Shown here: positions 5,867 through 12,567 of the stretch, piece after piece
Layout of the letters: the number at the start of each line of letters is the position of its first letter
Numbering within the stretch: the stretch's first letter is position 1
Assembly (NCBI GenBank): GCA_018830925.1
Contig: JAHJRK010000553.1
Location: 1-12,567, forward strand
Direction of reading: 5' to 3'
Length of the DNA stretch: 12,567 nt
DNA from: Pseudomonadota bacterium
Lineage (GTDB): Bacteria > Desulfobacterota > Desulfobacteria > Desulfobacterales > RPRI01
The notes under the pieces: model-generated
What the model was told of the DNA's origin: nothing
Databases searched by the model: none
What the model saw: only the letters and a program-made list of their open reading frames with translations
Program-made: the position numbers and the translations under genes

Positions 5867-7030
5867 CTATAGAACACGCAGGAAGATGCACTTAAGATAA
5901 AATGTTTCGGGCATAGAAATAAGGAAAGGATGATCCTTGCCCTGGGTGCGCTTCTCGATCACCTGCACCTTGCGTCCTGCATCCGAAGCGGCACGGGCTA
6001 AAATATTTAAAAACGCATTTTCATCCATATGCTGGGAGCAGCTCGACGTAATCAGCAAACCTCCGGGATTGAGCATCCGCATTGCCCGCAGATTTATCTC
6101 CTTATATCCTTTTTCGGCAGCTTTAATATGTGCCCTGCTTTTTGCGAATGCTGGCGGATCAAGAATAATCGTATCGAATTTTCTTTTCTGACCGTCATAA
6201 AGTTTCAGCCGGTCAAATACATTATCAGTCTCAAATTGAATGTTTATTATCCCGTTTAACAGGGTATTTTTCTTTGCAAGCTCGATCGCCGACTCCGAGA
6301 TGTCAATTGCCTCAACAGTTTCACAAGACCCTGCCATATTCAGCGCAAAACCGCCCCCGTAACAGAAGCAGTCAAGACCGGCACCAAAGGAAAGCCTGCC
6401 TGCAAGGGCTCTGTTCTCCCTCTGGTCAAGAAAAGCGCCTGTTTTCTGACCCGATGAAGGATGAAAATAAAATTTCAAACCGTTTTCAAGACAGACTATC
6501 TCACCCGGATCATATCCTTTTAACACCGATATCTGTTTTGGCAATCCTTCAAGATCCCTGACTTTGCCGTCATTTCTTTCAATGATCGAAACAGGATCGA
6601 TAAGTTTAGACAGGATTTCTGCGATAAGATCTTTTATCTTGTCCGATCCCTGGGAAAGAGTCTGGATTGAAAGAACATCTTTATAACGGTCGACAATTAC
6701 GGAAGGGATCCCGTCTCCTTCTCCATTTACAAGCCTGCATACTTCAGAATTCACAACCACTTTCCGCCTGAGTATTAAAGCCGATTCAAGCCGGTTTATC
6801 CAGAATCCTTCGTCAACCGTTTCATCGAGGGTTGTAAGCAGGCGCAGGGCTATCTGCGACTTATCGCTGTAAAATGCCTTCCCGTAAAATTTCCCGCCGC
6901 TGTCGCAAACGGCCACAACAGACCCTCCTTCGGCAGGGAAACCTGTTATGTCGCTCCTGTAAATCCAGAGATGTCCGGCTTTTATTCTTTCAGTTGCTCT
7001 TTTCGATATTACCGCTTTCTCATTATTCAT
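5867..7030 (-). CDS. rlmI: RlmI-family 23S rRNA (cytosine-C5) methyltransferase
   Basis: This 387-residue class I SAM-dependent methyltransferase is of the RlmI type, which in E. coli makes m5C1962 in 23S rRNA. An N-terminal PUA-like domain (residues ~1-70, with RIKAGHLWIYRSDI and GKAFYSDKSQIALRLL) precedes a central region (VNGEGDGIPSVIVDRY) and the catalytic domain with SSGQKTGAFLDQRENR (192-207), a degenerate SAM-binding segment DCFCYGGGFAL, DPPAFAKSR (291-299) and TSSCSQHM with catalytic Cys331. The ATG at 7030 is chosen because MNNEKAVISKR fits the usual short N-terminus; in-frame ATGs at 7039 and 7060 are possible, and no start has a convincing ribosome site. The TAG stop lies 2 bases beyond repeat element A, inside its TTCTAT flank. 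rluB lies upstream, separated by element B, so cotranscription is possible. Confidence 0.92.
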   Translation of the reverse strand: MNNEKAVISKRATERIKAGHLWIYRSDITGFPAEGGSVVAVCDSGGKFYGKAFYSDKSQIALRLLTTLDETVDEGFWINRLESALILRRKVVVNSEVCRLVNGEGDGIPSVIVDRYKDVLSIQTLSQGSDKIKDLIAEILSKLIDPVSIIERNDGKVRDLEGLPKQISVLKGYDPGEIVCLENGLKFYFHPSSGQKTGAFLDQRENRALAGRLSFGAGLDCFCYGGGFALNMAGSCETVEAIDISESAIELAKKNTLLNGIINIQFETDNVFDRLKLYDGQKRKFDTIILDPPAFAKSRAHIKAAEKGYKEINLRAMRMLNPGGLLITSSCSQHMDENAFLNILARAASDAGRKVQVIEKRTQGKDHPFLISMPETFYLKCIFLRVL

Positions 7031-7086
7031 TATACCCATAAATCCTAAGTCTGCTTTCATAGACCATTTACGAGTTCACAATCATT

Positions 7087-7238
7087 TGCGGCTTCGTAAA
7101 AAATCATATTTCAGACGGCAAAGTAAAAAGCTCATTATGCAAGGCGCACGAATCTTGAGGAATGAAGCGTACATTTCGTATGCTGCAATAACGAAAGATG
7201 AAGTGCAACACAGCAGAATGACTTTTTACAAAGCCGTC
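7087..7238. mobile_element. MITE-like palindromic element, copy B
   Basis: This 152 bp copy aligns end to end with copy A (about a dozen differences in the core by eye). The left terminus GCGGCTTCGTAAAAAATC (7088-7105) is inverted at the right end, TTTTTACAAAGCCGTC (7223-7238). The internal terminus copy GACGGCAAAGTAAAAAG starts at 7114. The central stem AGCGTAC/GTATGCT (7166-7172, 7178-7184) carries one G-T pair. No matching target duplication is visible, and the first two bases differ from the consensus. The right border overlaps the rluB stop codon. Confidence 0.75.
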
Positions 7239-7932
7239 AGATTATGTTTTTCAACAGCTCTCTCTTCTCTTTTTCAGTAAGATAACGCCAGCAGCCCTTT
7301 TTTAGACTGCCGAGCCTTATATTTGAAATTCTTATTCTCTTTAATATTTTAACCCTGTTTCCGACTTTTTCGACCATGCGACGTATCTGCCTGTTTCTGC
7401 CTTCTTTAAGAACAATCCGGAACTGACTTGGAGAAATCCTTTTCACTTCGGCAGGTCTTGTCCTGCTTCCCAGCAGATGAATTCCGGAAGCCATTTTACC
7501 AAGGGCTTCTTCTGGAACAGGCCGCGAGACAATAACATCGTATTCTTTTTCATGGTCAAAGGAAGGATGTGAAAGGATGTTGTGCAATCTTCCGTCATTG
7601 GTTAAAAGGAGAAGCCCGTTCGAATCCTTGTCAAGACGCCCGACGGGATAAACACGCTCCGGTATATCAATCAGATCAAGGACAATTTTACCTCTCTCAC
7701 GGCTGCATGTTGTAACATAACCCTTGGGTTTGTTAAGTGCGATATATATCAAATCATTTTTTGCTTCTATCCGGCTTCCGCCGACTTCAACAATATCTTT
7801 TTCCGGGTCTATTTTTATTCCGAGTTTGGTTACAACAGCTCCGTTGACGCTGACACGTCCAGCCAGAATCAACTCCTCGCCGTGTCTTCTCGAACAAAAA
7901 CCCGCTTCCGATAAATATTTCTGAAGTCTCAT
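7237..7932 (-). CDS. rluB: 23S rRNA pseudouridine synthase, RluB-type (RsuA/RluB/RluE/RluF family)
   Basis: The 231-residue product has an N-terminal S4 RNA-binding domain (MRLQKYLSEAGFCSRRHGEELI through ~60), then ALNKPKGYVTT (65-75) and the catalytic aspartate Asp101 in VYPVGRLDKDSNGLLLLTND, followed by EYDVIV and KEGRNRQIRRMVEKVG (177-192). It isomerises uridine to pseudouridine in large-subunit rRNA; RluB modifies U2605 in E. coli, though RsuA and RluF relatives share these motifs. The ATG at 7932 gives the classic S4 opening and lies 5 bases after the argJ stop; a GTG at 7941 would overlap argJ by four bases (GTGA) and add three residues. No clear ribosome site is seen, so coupling to argJ is likely. 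The stop TGA uses two bases of repeat element B, so the C-terminus is set at the element's edge. Confidence 0.93.
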   Translation of the reverse strand: MRLQKYLSEAGFCSRRHGEELILAGRVSVNGAVVTKLGIKIDPEKDIVEVGGSRIEAKNDLIYIALNKPKGYVTTCSRERGKIVLDLIDIPERVYPVGRLDKDSNGLLLLTNDGRLHNILSHPSFDHEKEYDVIVSRPVPEEALGKMASGIHLLGSRTRPAEVKRISPSQFRIVLKEGRNRQIRRMVEKVGNRVKILKRIRISNIRLGSLKKGCWRYLTEKEKRELLKNII

Positions 7933-7937
7933 TATAA

Positions 7938-9122
7938 TCACGATCTGTAATCAGCATTTATTTTAACGTAATCTATAGAAAAATCGCAGGTAAGGACAGA
8001 CGCCTTTCCTTCACCCATTTTCAAATCAACCATTATCGTGAACTCAGGATTCTTTAACACTTTCGTCGCTTCTATTTCGGCTGCATCACCACAACCCATG
8101 CCGTTTTTTACCATCAATACATCGTTGAAATAGATGTCCGCAAGCCCCGGATCAAATTCCACACCCGATCTTCCGGCAGCCGCAAGAATCCTGCCCCAGT
8201 TTGCGTCTTCCCCGAACAGAGCCGTCTTGACCAGGCTCGAGTTAGCTATGGTCTTCGCTATTTTTTCAGCTTCACTTCCACTTGCCGCGCCCTTTACAAT
8301 AATATCAACAAGTTTTGTGGCGCCCTCGCCGTCTTTAACGACCATTTTAGCAAGCTCCATCAGTACTTCGCCGAGGAGCTCCTTAAAATATGTTTTGTCG
8401 GCCCTGCTTCCGACAACAGTTCCGGATACTCCGTTTGCCATAACAAGAACCGTATCGTTTGTGCTTGTATCCCCGTCAATCGTTATCCTGTTAAAGGACT
8501 TTTCCACTGAAGAGAGCAGCGCTTCTTTAAGATAACCCGGCGAAGCCTCTGCATCAGTGCAGACAAAACAGAGCATTGTCGCCATATCCGGGCATATCAT
8601 TCCGGCTCCTTTTGCTACTCCTGTAATATTGAAACCGGAGCCGCCGATGTTGCCGTTTCTTGAGACAATCTTGGGTACAGTATCGGTCGTCATAATGGCT
8701 TGTGCAAAATCATTTATGCCGCCAGGAGAAAGCGCTTTCACAAGTGCCGGAACAGCGGCCTCTATCTTGTCGAGGGCAAGCGGTTTTCCGATTACACCCG
8801 TCGACGCAACAAAAATCAGCTCTTCAGATATATTCAGTCCATATGCCGCAAGTCTTGCTTCAGATATGGCATCTTTCATGCCCTGATCGCCTGTGCAGCA
8901 GTTTGCGCTCCCGCTGTTTACAATAACAGCCCGGCAAAAGCCTTTTTTAATCCTCTCCCTGTCTAAAAGAACCGGTGCCGCCTGCACTCTGTTTTTGGTA
9001 AATACCCCTGCAATGCTTGTTGGAACCTCTGAATAAATGAGTCCGAGATCTTTCTGGTTGTTTTTTTTAAGGCCGGATACAACACCGGAAAATGAAAAGC
9101 CCTTGCAAAGAATCTTTTTCAT
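7938..9122 (-). CDS. argJ: ArgJ glutamate N-acetyltransferase (ornithine acetyltransferase)
   Basis: This 394-residue enzyme of arginine biosynthesis transfers the acetyl group from N-acetylornithine to glutamate; some members also use acetyl-CoA, which sequence alone does not settle. It is an autoprocessing Ntn-like hydrolase: the cleavage site GVAKGAGMICPDMATM is at 168-183, with Thr182 as the new N-terminal nucleophile. Other conserved blocks are NSGSANCCTG (69-78), VASTGVIG (105-112), FNRITIDGDTSTNDT (210-224), KDGEGATK (263-270) and FGEDANWGRI (303-312). The ATG at 9122 has AAAGGGA about 10 bases upstream; the frame stays open to 9248 but that extension is low-complexity repeat DNA. A weak TTGAAA-N15-TAAATA (9196-9170) could be the promoter. 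It leads a tight argJ-rluB unit; no other arg gene is in view. Confidence 0.96.
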   Translation of the reverse strand: MKKILCKGFSFSGVVSGLKKNNQKDLGLIYSEVPTSIAGVFTKNRVQAAPVLLDRERIKKGFCRAVIVNSGSANCCTGDQGMKDAISEARLAAYGLNISEELIFVASTGVIGKPLALDKIEAAVPALVKALSPGGINDFAQAIMTTDTVPKIVSRNGNIGGSGFNITGVAKGAGMICPDMATMLCFVCTDAEASPGYLKEALLSSVEKSFNRITIDGDTSTNDTVLVMANGVSGTVVGSRADKTYFKELLGEVLMELAKMVVKDGEGATKLVDIIVKGAASGSEAEKIAKTIANSSLVKTALFGEDANWGRILAAAGRSGVEFDPGLADIYFNDVLMVKNGMGCGDAAEIEATKVLKNPEFTIMVDLKMGEGKASVLTCDFSIDYVKINADYRS

Positions 9123-9207
9123 ATACGGAAAATCCCTTTTTTGACTATTATCTGTTTTATTGAAGGCTATATTTATGCCGTTTACAGGTTTTTCAAAGAT
9201 TAACATT

Positions 9208-9336
9208 GAACACTTAACATCGAACGTCCAACATAGAATGAAAAACAACTATATGATAATGAACAAATTTTTAAAGGATGAAAGATTCTTTGTTCCCATT
9301 CAAAATTCGATGTTCGGTGTTAGATGTTCGACGTTC
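9208..9336. repeat. Inverted TTCGATGTTC-type repeat
   Basis: The arms 9208-9239 (read on the minus strand) and 9305-9336 (plus strand) agree at 23 of 32 positions by hand alignment. Each is built from short words such as GATGTTC, GTGTTC and ACGTTC. The interval between arms is about 65 bases and AT-rich. Similar low-complexity repeats are dispersed in many genomes; no coding or structural role is visible here. Confidence 0.6.
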
Positions 9337-9466
9337 TTTTTTAAGCTGTCCGAAGTCAACCCTTCCTAAAACGGATTTACTCTTATTCGCCTATATGCGG
9401 AACAGCCCTATGTTGTCAATCCACGCTTTTTACAGTTCTGTAAATAGTTTCCTTTCTCCAATAAAA

Positions 9467-9513
9467 CTACCATATGTTGAATAAATTTGTTGACAAATAA
9501 CTATATATTGGAT
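9467..9513 (+). promoter_or_regulatory. Candidate pair of NrdR boxes upstream of nrdD
   Basis: Box 2, taaCTATATATTGgat (9498-9513), matches the core of the known NrdR consensus acaCwAtATaTwGtgt at all ten core positions. Box 1, ctaCCATATGTTGaat (9467-9482), matches eight of ten. They are 31 bp apart, the spacing of about three helical turns typical of tandem NrdR boxes. Box 2 lies between the -35 and -10 of the candidate promoter, so NrdR binding would block it when (d)ATP is plentiful. The nrdR gene is not in the window. Confidence 0.65.
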
Positions 9514-9518
9514 ATTCA
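9490..9518 (+). promoter_or_regulatory. Probable sigma70-like promoter of nrdDG
   Basis: A perfect TTGACA (9490-9495) and TATTCA (9513-9518) are separated by 17 bases. A start near 9525 would give a leader of about 310 bases containing element copy C and a terminator-like hairpin. The overlap with NrdR-like box 2 raises confidence. Confidence 0.5.
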
Positions 9519-9557
9519 AATACATCATGCATTTTTTTTGCTGACAATCCTCAGTTG

Positions 9558-9710
9558 TATTTTTTACTAAACCATCAGAATTGAGACGGCAAAGTAAGAA
9601 ACTCATTATGCAGGTCACGCAAATCTTGAGGAATGAAGTGTACATTTTAGTACGCTTCAATGATGAAAGATGAAGCGCAACAAAGCAGGATGACTTTTTA
9701 CGAAGCCGTC
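9558..9710. mobile_element. MITE-like palindromic element, copy C
   Basis: The core 9585-9710 (GACGGCAAAGTAA... to ...TTTTTACGAAGCCGTC) is clearly homologous to copies A and B. The outer 27 bases on the left are heavily diverged but alignable, giving the same 153 bp overall length. The central stem GAAGTGTAC/GTACGCTTC (9635-9643, 9650-9658) has nine pairs with one T-G pair. No target duplication is visible. It is the most diverged copy and lies in the presumed nrdD leader. Confidence 0.72.
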
Positions 9711-9773
9711 AAAATTCACCGGAATACATGACCATGTGCTTTCTGTTTTTTTAAAACCGAGCTGGTAATTTTC

Positions 9774-9798
9774 ATCTCCGATTAATACGGAGATTTTT
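9774..9798 (+). terminator. Terminator-like hairpin in the nrdD leader
   Basis: ATCTCCG (9774-9780) and CGGAGAT (9788-9794) form a perfect 7 bp stem with a 7-base loop, followed at once by TTTT and a further T-rich run to 9805. It ends about 38 bases before the nrdD start codon. It may attenuate nrdD or be a remnant terminator; the stem is short, so strength is uncertain. Confidence 0.5.
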
Positions 9799-9823
9799 CT
9801 ATTTTGAACCGACTAAACATGAA

Positions 9824-9830
9824 GAGGTGG
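9824..9830 (+). promoter_or_regulatory. nrdD ribosome-binding site that selects the GTG at 9836
   Basis: GAGGTGG at 9824-9830 ends five bases before the GTG at 9836. An in-frame GTG at 9827 lies inside this site and cannot use it, which favours the later start. Confidence 0.65.
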
Positions 9831-9835
9831 TACAA

Positions 9836-12034
9836 GTGTTTGAGGAAATCAAAAAACGTGACGGAAGGGTTGTTGAGTTTGATTCATCAAAGATCACTGC
9901 TGCAATCGCAAAAGCCGGAAAAGCAACAGTTGAATTTGATGAAAGAGAAGCAAGAAAACTTACCCTTCGGGTTCTAACCCTTGCTCATGAACTCCGCCTT
10001 GGATCAGTTCCGGATGTTGAAGGAGTTCAGGATATCGTTGAAAGGGTTCTTCTCGATTCGCCTTTTTACAAAACCGCAAAAGCCTACATTATCTACAGGG
10101 AACAGCATGCCCAGATAAGAAGCATAGCGACCAATGCCAACATCAATCTTGTTGAAGACTATATTCAGAAGCTCGACTGGAAAATTAAGGAAAACAGCAA
10201 CATGTGCTATTCCCTCCAGGGGCTTAACAATTATATTTCATCAGATGTGACTTCCGAATACTGGCTTAACCGAATCTATCCGCCCGAGGTTAGAGACGCC
10301 CACAAAAACGGAGAGATACACATTCATGACTTAAGCCTTTTGTCCGTTTACTGTGTTGGGTGGGATTTAAAAGACCTTCTGACAAAGGGGTTCATGGGTG
10401 TCGAAGGGAAAGTTGAAAGCGCTCCTCCAAAACACTTAAGATCCGCCCTGGGACAAATAGTAAATTTTTTCTACACGCTTCAGGGTGAAGCGGCCGGTGC
10501 ACAGGCTATTTCAAATTTTGACACTCTTCTTGCGCCATTTGTCCGATTCGACCAGCTGAAATACAGTGAAGTAAAGCAGGCTTTACAGGAGTTCGTATTC
10601 AACATAAATATCCCGACACGGGTCGGCTTCCAGACTCCCTTTACGAATATAACCATGGACCTGTATGTTCCGTCGATACTTAAAGACCACCCGGTAATAA
10701 TCGGCGGAAAAGAGCGCACAGAGACATACTCGGAATTTCAGTCTGAAATGGATATGATCAACAGGGCTTTCGCCGAGGTAATGATGGCGGGGGACGCAAG
10801 AGGAAGGGTCTTTACGTTTCCGATACCGACATACAGCATAACTGCAGATTTTGACTGGGATAATCCGAATCTTGAAACTGTCTGGAAGATGACAGGCAAA
10901 TATGGAATTCCCTATTTTTCAAACTTTGTAAATTCCGATCTTTCTCCTGAAGACACAAGGTCTATGTGCTGCAGGCTGCGCCTCGATAACAGGGAGCTTC
11001 TTAAAAGAGGCGGCGGTCTCTTCGGCGCAAGCCCGCTTACAGGATCAATAGGTGTCGTTACTATAAACCTTCCGCGCATAGGCTTTCTTTCAAAAAACGA
11101 CGACGAGTTTTTTACTCATCTTAAGGGAAAAATCAACCTGGCGACAAAAAGCCTTTCCATAAAAAGGAAGATCCTTGAAAGGTTTACCGATAAAAACCTC
11201 TACCCTTATTCAAAATTCTATCTTAGGGAAGTAAAAAACGGAACAGGCCTTTACTGGAAAAATCATTTTTCAACAATCGGCATAATAGGCATGAACGAAG
11301 CCTGTCTTAATTATATCGGCAAGGATATAGCAAGCAAAGAAGGCCTCGATTTTTCCCTGAAAGTTATGGATTATATACGAAATATTCTTTCCGAAACCCA
11401 GGAAGAAACAGGAGATCTTTACAACCTTGAAGCAACTCCTGCGGAAGGAACATCCTACAGGCTGTCCATGAAAGACAAGCAGAAATTCCCGGATATCGTT
11501 TGCGCCAATGAAGAAGATTACATTAAAGGAGCGGCTCCCTATTATACCAATTCAACTCAGCTTCCTGTTAACTATACTGATGATATATATGAAACCTTAA
11601 GATTGCAGGACAGCCTTCAGACCAAATATACTGGCGGCACCGTTTTACATATTTTCCTGGGTGAGCTCATCACGGACATTTCAACAATAAAAGGGCTGAT
11701 AAGAAAAATATCAACACATTTTCATCTTCCATATTTTACCCTTACTCCGACATTCAGTGTATGCCCATCTCATGGGTACCTGAAAGGAAAGCAGGAAAAA
11801 TGCACCATCTGTGATGCTGAAACGGAAGTCTATTCCCGGGTTGTTGGATATTTACGCCCTGTGAAGCAATGGAATAACGGCAAGCAAGCCGAATTCGCCC
11901 TGAGAAAAACCTATAAACTGCCGTCTGATGAACCTGAAGATAATCGCCTCTGCCAAGCGTCCGGACCGGAGACTTCACAAAATGACCATTATTTTGAGGA
12001 AAAGCCTCTTCTAAGGTCACAGGGAGCGATATAA
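9836..12034 (+). CDS. nrdD: Anaerobic (class III) ribonucleoside-triphosphate reductase, catalytic subunit
   Basis: This 732-residue glycyl-radical enzyme reduces NTPs to dNTPs without oxygen. Residues ~2-92 form an ATP-cone allosteric domain (IKKRDGRVVEFDSSKI, then VERVLLDSPFYKTAKAYIIYRE). The catalytic barrel shows NGEIHIHDLS (158-167), FNINIPTRVGFQTPFTN (255-271), TFPIPTYSIT, SMCCRLRLDNREL (376-388) and TGSIGVVTINLPRIGF (402-417). A C-terminal metal site has Cys643, Cys656 and Cys659, with His646 where E. coli NrdD has a second cysteine. The radical glycine is Gly671 in RVVGYLRP. About 61 residues follow it, roughly 30 more than in E. coli NrdD, ending in a polar tail. The GTG start at 9836 has GAGGTGG upstream. 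nrdG follows after 11 bases. Control by NrdR is likely from the upstream boxes. Confidence 0.96.
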   Translation: MFEEIKKRDGRVVEFDSSKITAAIAKAGKATVEFDEREARKLTLRVLTLAHELRLGSVPDVEGVQDIVERVLLDSPFYKTAKAYIIYREQHAQIRSIATNANINLVEDYIQKLDWKIKENSNMCYSLQGLNNYISSDVTSEYWLNRIYPPEVRDAHKNGEIHIHDLSLLSVYCVGWDLKDLLTKGFMGVEGKVESAPPKHLRSALGQIVNFFYTLQGEAAGAQAISNFDTLLAPFVRFDQLKYSEVKQALQEFVFNINIPTRVGFQTPFTNITMDLYVPSILKDHPVIIGGKERTETYSEFQSEMDMINRAFAEVMMAGDARGRVFTFPIPTYSITADFDWDNPNLETVWKMTGKYGIPYFSNFVNSDLSPEDTRSMCCRLRLDNRELLKRGGGLFGASPLTGSIGVVTINLPRIGFLSKNDDEFFTHLKGKINLATKSLSIKRKILERFTDKNLYPYSKFYLREVKNGTGLYWKNHFSTIGIIGMNEACLNYIGKDIASKEGLDFSLKVMDYIRNILSETQEETGDLYNLEATPAEGTSYRLSMKDKQKFPDIVCANEEDYIKGAAPYYTNSTQLPVNYTDDIYETLRLQDSLQTKYTGGTVLHIFLGELITDISTIKGLIRKISTHFHLPYFTLTPTFSVCPSHGYLKGKQEKCTICDAETEVYSRVVGYLRPVKQWNNGKQAEFALRKTYKLPSDEPEDNRLCQASGPETSQNDHYFEEKPLLRSQGAI

Positions 12035-12045
12035 ATTATACAGCC

Positions 12046-12567
12046 ATGATTTTAGGCGGCATTCAGAAAAATTCTCTGATTGATTACCCCGGAAAAATAA
12101 GCTGCGTTCTTTTTACATCGGGATGTAATTTTGCATGTCCTTATTGCCACAATCCTGATCTTGCAATAAACAACCCATCTGTATCTTTAAAAGAAACTGA
12201 AATTTATGCTTTTCTCGAAAGCCGGAAGAGTTTTCTGGACGGAGTCGTTATTTCAGGCGGAGAACCGACAATTCATGATGATATTGAATCTGTTTGCAAA
12301 AATATCAAGGTATTAGGGTATCCGATAAAACTTGATACAAACGGAAGCAACCCCGCGGTGATAAAAAATTTAATTGATAAAGGGCTGGTCGACTATATTG
12401 CCATGGATATCAAGACAGACCCCGCCCTCTACTCTTTTTTTGTAAAAAACGGCTGCGAATCTGCCGATATATTTTCAAGCATTCAAACCATCATGAATTC
12501 GGCAATTGATTACGAGTTCAGAACAACATGCGTCAGGCCGTTCATAAGCCAGCCTGTAATCAGGAAA
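12046..12567 (+). CDS. nrdG: NrdG2-type radical SAM activating enzyme for NrdD, C-terminus cut off
   Basis: The frame is open from the ATG at 12046 to the right edge (174 codons), so the gene is incomplete. The product begins MILGGIQKNSLIDYPGKISC and has the radical SAM [4Fe-4S] motif CNFACPYC (Cys27, Cys31, Cys34), then GVVISGGEPTIHDDI near 72-86, LDTNGSNP near 101-108 and VDYIAMDIKTDP near 119-130. This matches NrdG2-type anaerobic ribonucleotide reductase activating proteins (the pflA-like group), which cleave S-adenosylmethionine to place the glycyl radical on NrdD. The start lies 11 bases after the nrdD stop. The only purine-rich site, AGGGAG, is about 20 bases upstream within nrdD, so translational coupling is likely. 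Position after nrdD strongly supports the assignment. Confidence 0.93.
   Translation, partial: MILGGIQKNSLIDYPGKISCVLFTSGCNFACPYCHNPDLAINNPSVSLKETEIYAFLESRKSFLDGVVISGGEPTIHDDIESVCKNIKVLGYPIKLDTNGSNPAVIKNLIDKGLVDYIAMDIKTDPALYSFFVKNGCESADIFSSIQTIMNSAIDYEFRTTCVRPFISQPVIRK

Larger units (their letters stand above)
9123..9835. other. Long intergenic region between argJ and nrdD, no gene
   Basis: This 713 bp divergent region has no credible coding sequence. From left to right it holds the argJ leader, a TTCGATGTTC-type inverted repeat (9208-9336), about 130 bases with nothing recognisable (9337-9466), the nrdD promoter and paired NrdR-like boxes (9467-9518), element copy C (9558-9710), and a terminator-like hairpin (9774-9798) before the nrdD ribosome site. 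Confidence 0.7.

Noticed and set aside
5689..5877. Minus-strand open frame encoding a peptide with SFLKICVPCIMSFLL
   Set aside because: It lies almost wholly inside element copy A, and a similar peptide appears from copy C (9430-9660). It is a translation of the repeat, not a gene.
7086..7280. Plus-strand open frame over element copy B
   Set aside because: It covers the repeat and runs into the end of rluB on the opposite strand; it has no protein-family features.
9123..9248. N-terminal extension of argJ to 9248
   Set aside because: The extra 42 residues come from the TTCGATGTTC-type repeat and do not match ArgJ N-termini, which begin near MKKILCKGFSFSGV.
9711..9835. Riboswitch in the nrdD leader
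   Set aside because: Apart from the terminator-like stem I see no conserved cobalamin or other aptamer core such as a B12 box.

Overview
The window looks like chromosomal DNA from an anaerobic, Gram-negative, moderate-GC bacterium. My best guess is a sulfate-reducer-like deltaproteobacterium (Desulfobacterota). The reasons are a class III anaerobic ribonucleotide reductase with an NrdG2-type activase, a HicBA pair, a secreted CsgG-like/SUMF1-like fusion, and dispersed ~150 bp palindromic repeats between genes. The taxonomy is inferred from gene content and is not proven. No rRNA, tRNA, CRISPR array, prophage or intact insertion sequence was recognised.

Left part (1-2760): a truncated acyl-CoA synthetase gene runs off the left edge on the minus strand. 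It is followed by a 367 bp gene-free stretch with degenerate GGGTTC-type repeats, an SRAP/YedK abasic-site-shielding gene (+), and a convergent TviB-type nucleotide-sugar 6-dehydrogenase (-) whose stop codon lies 5 bp from the YedK stop. Middle-left (2870-4220): a small AAA_28-type P-loop ATPase (+) is followed by a convergent hicB-hicA toxin-antitoxin operon (-). hicA starts with TTG inside a 4 bp overlap with hicB, and a near-perfect 16 bp palindrome covers the probable hicB -10 box.

Middle (4219-9122): four genes lie on the minus strand. In transcription order they are argJ, rluB, rlmI (arginine biosynthesis and two 23S rRNA modification enzymes) and a secreted protein joining a CsgG-like domain to a formylglycine-generating-enzyme-like domain that lacks one of the two copper-binding cysteines. 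Two copies of a 152-153 bp MITE-like palindromic element sit exactly at the 3' ends of rluB and rlmI.

Right part (9123-12567): a ~710 bp intergenic region carries a TTCGATGTTC-type inverted repeat, a strong candidate NrdR operator pair (two boxes 31 bp apart around a sigma70-like promoter), a third copy of the element and a terminator-like hairpin. It leads into nrdD and nrdG (truncated by the right edge), which make deoxyribonucleotides without oxygen.

The observations most worth following up are the element family, with a 6 bp target duplication at one copy and host stop codons at its border; the paired NrdR boxes far upstream of nrdD with an element and a hairpin in the presumed leader; and the HicBA operator and TTG-overlap arrangement.
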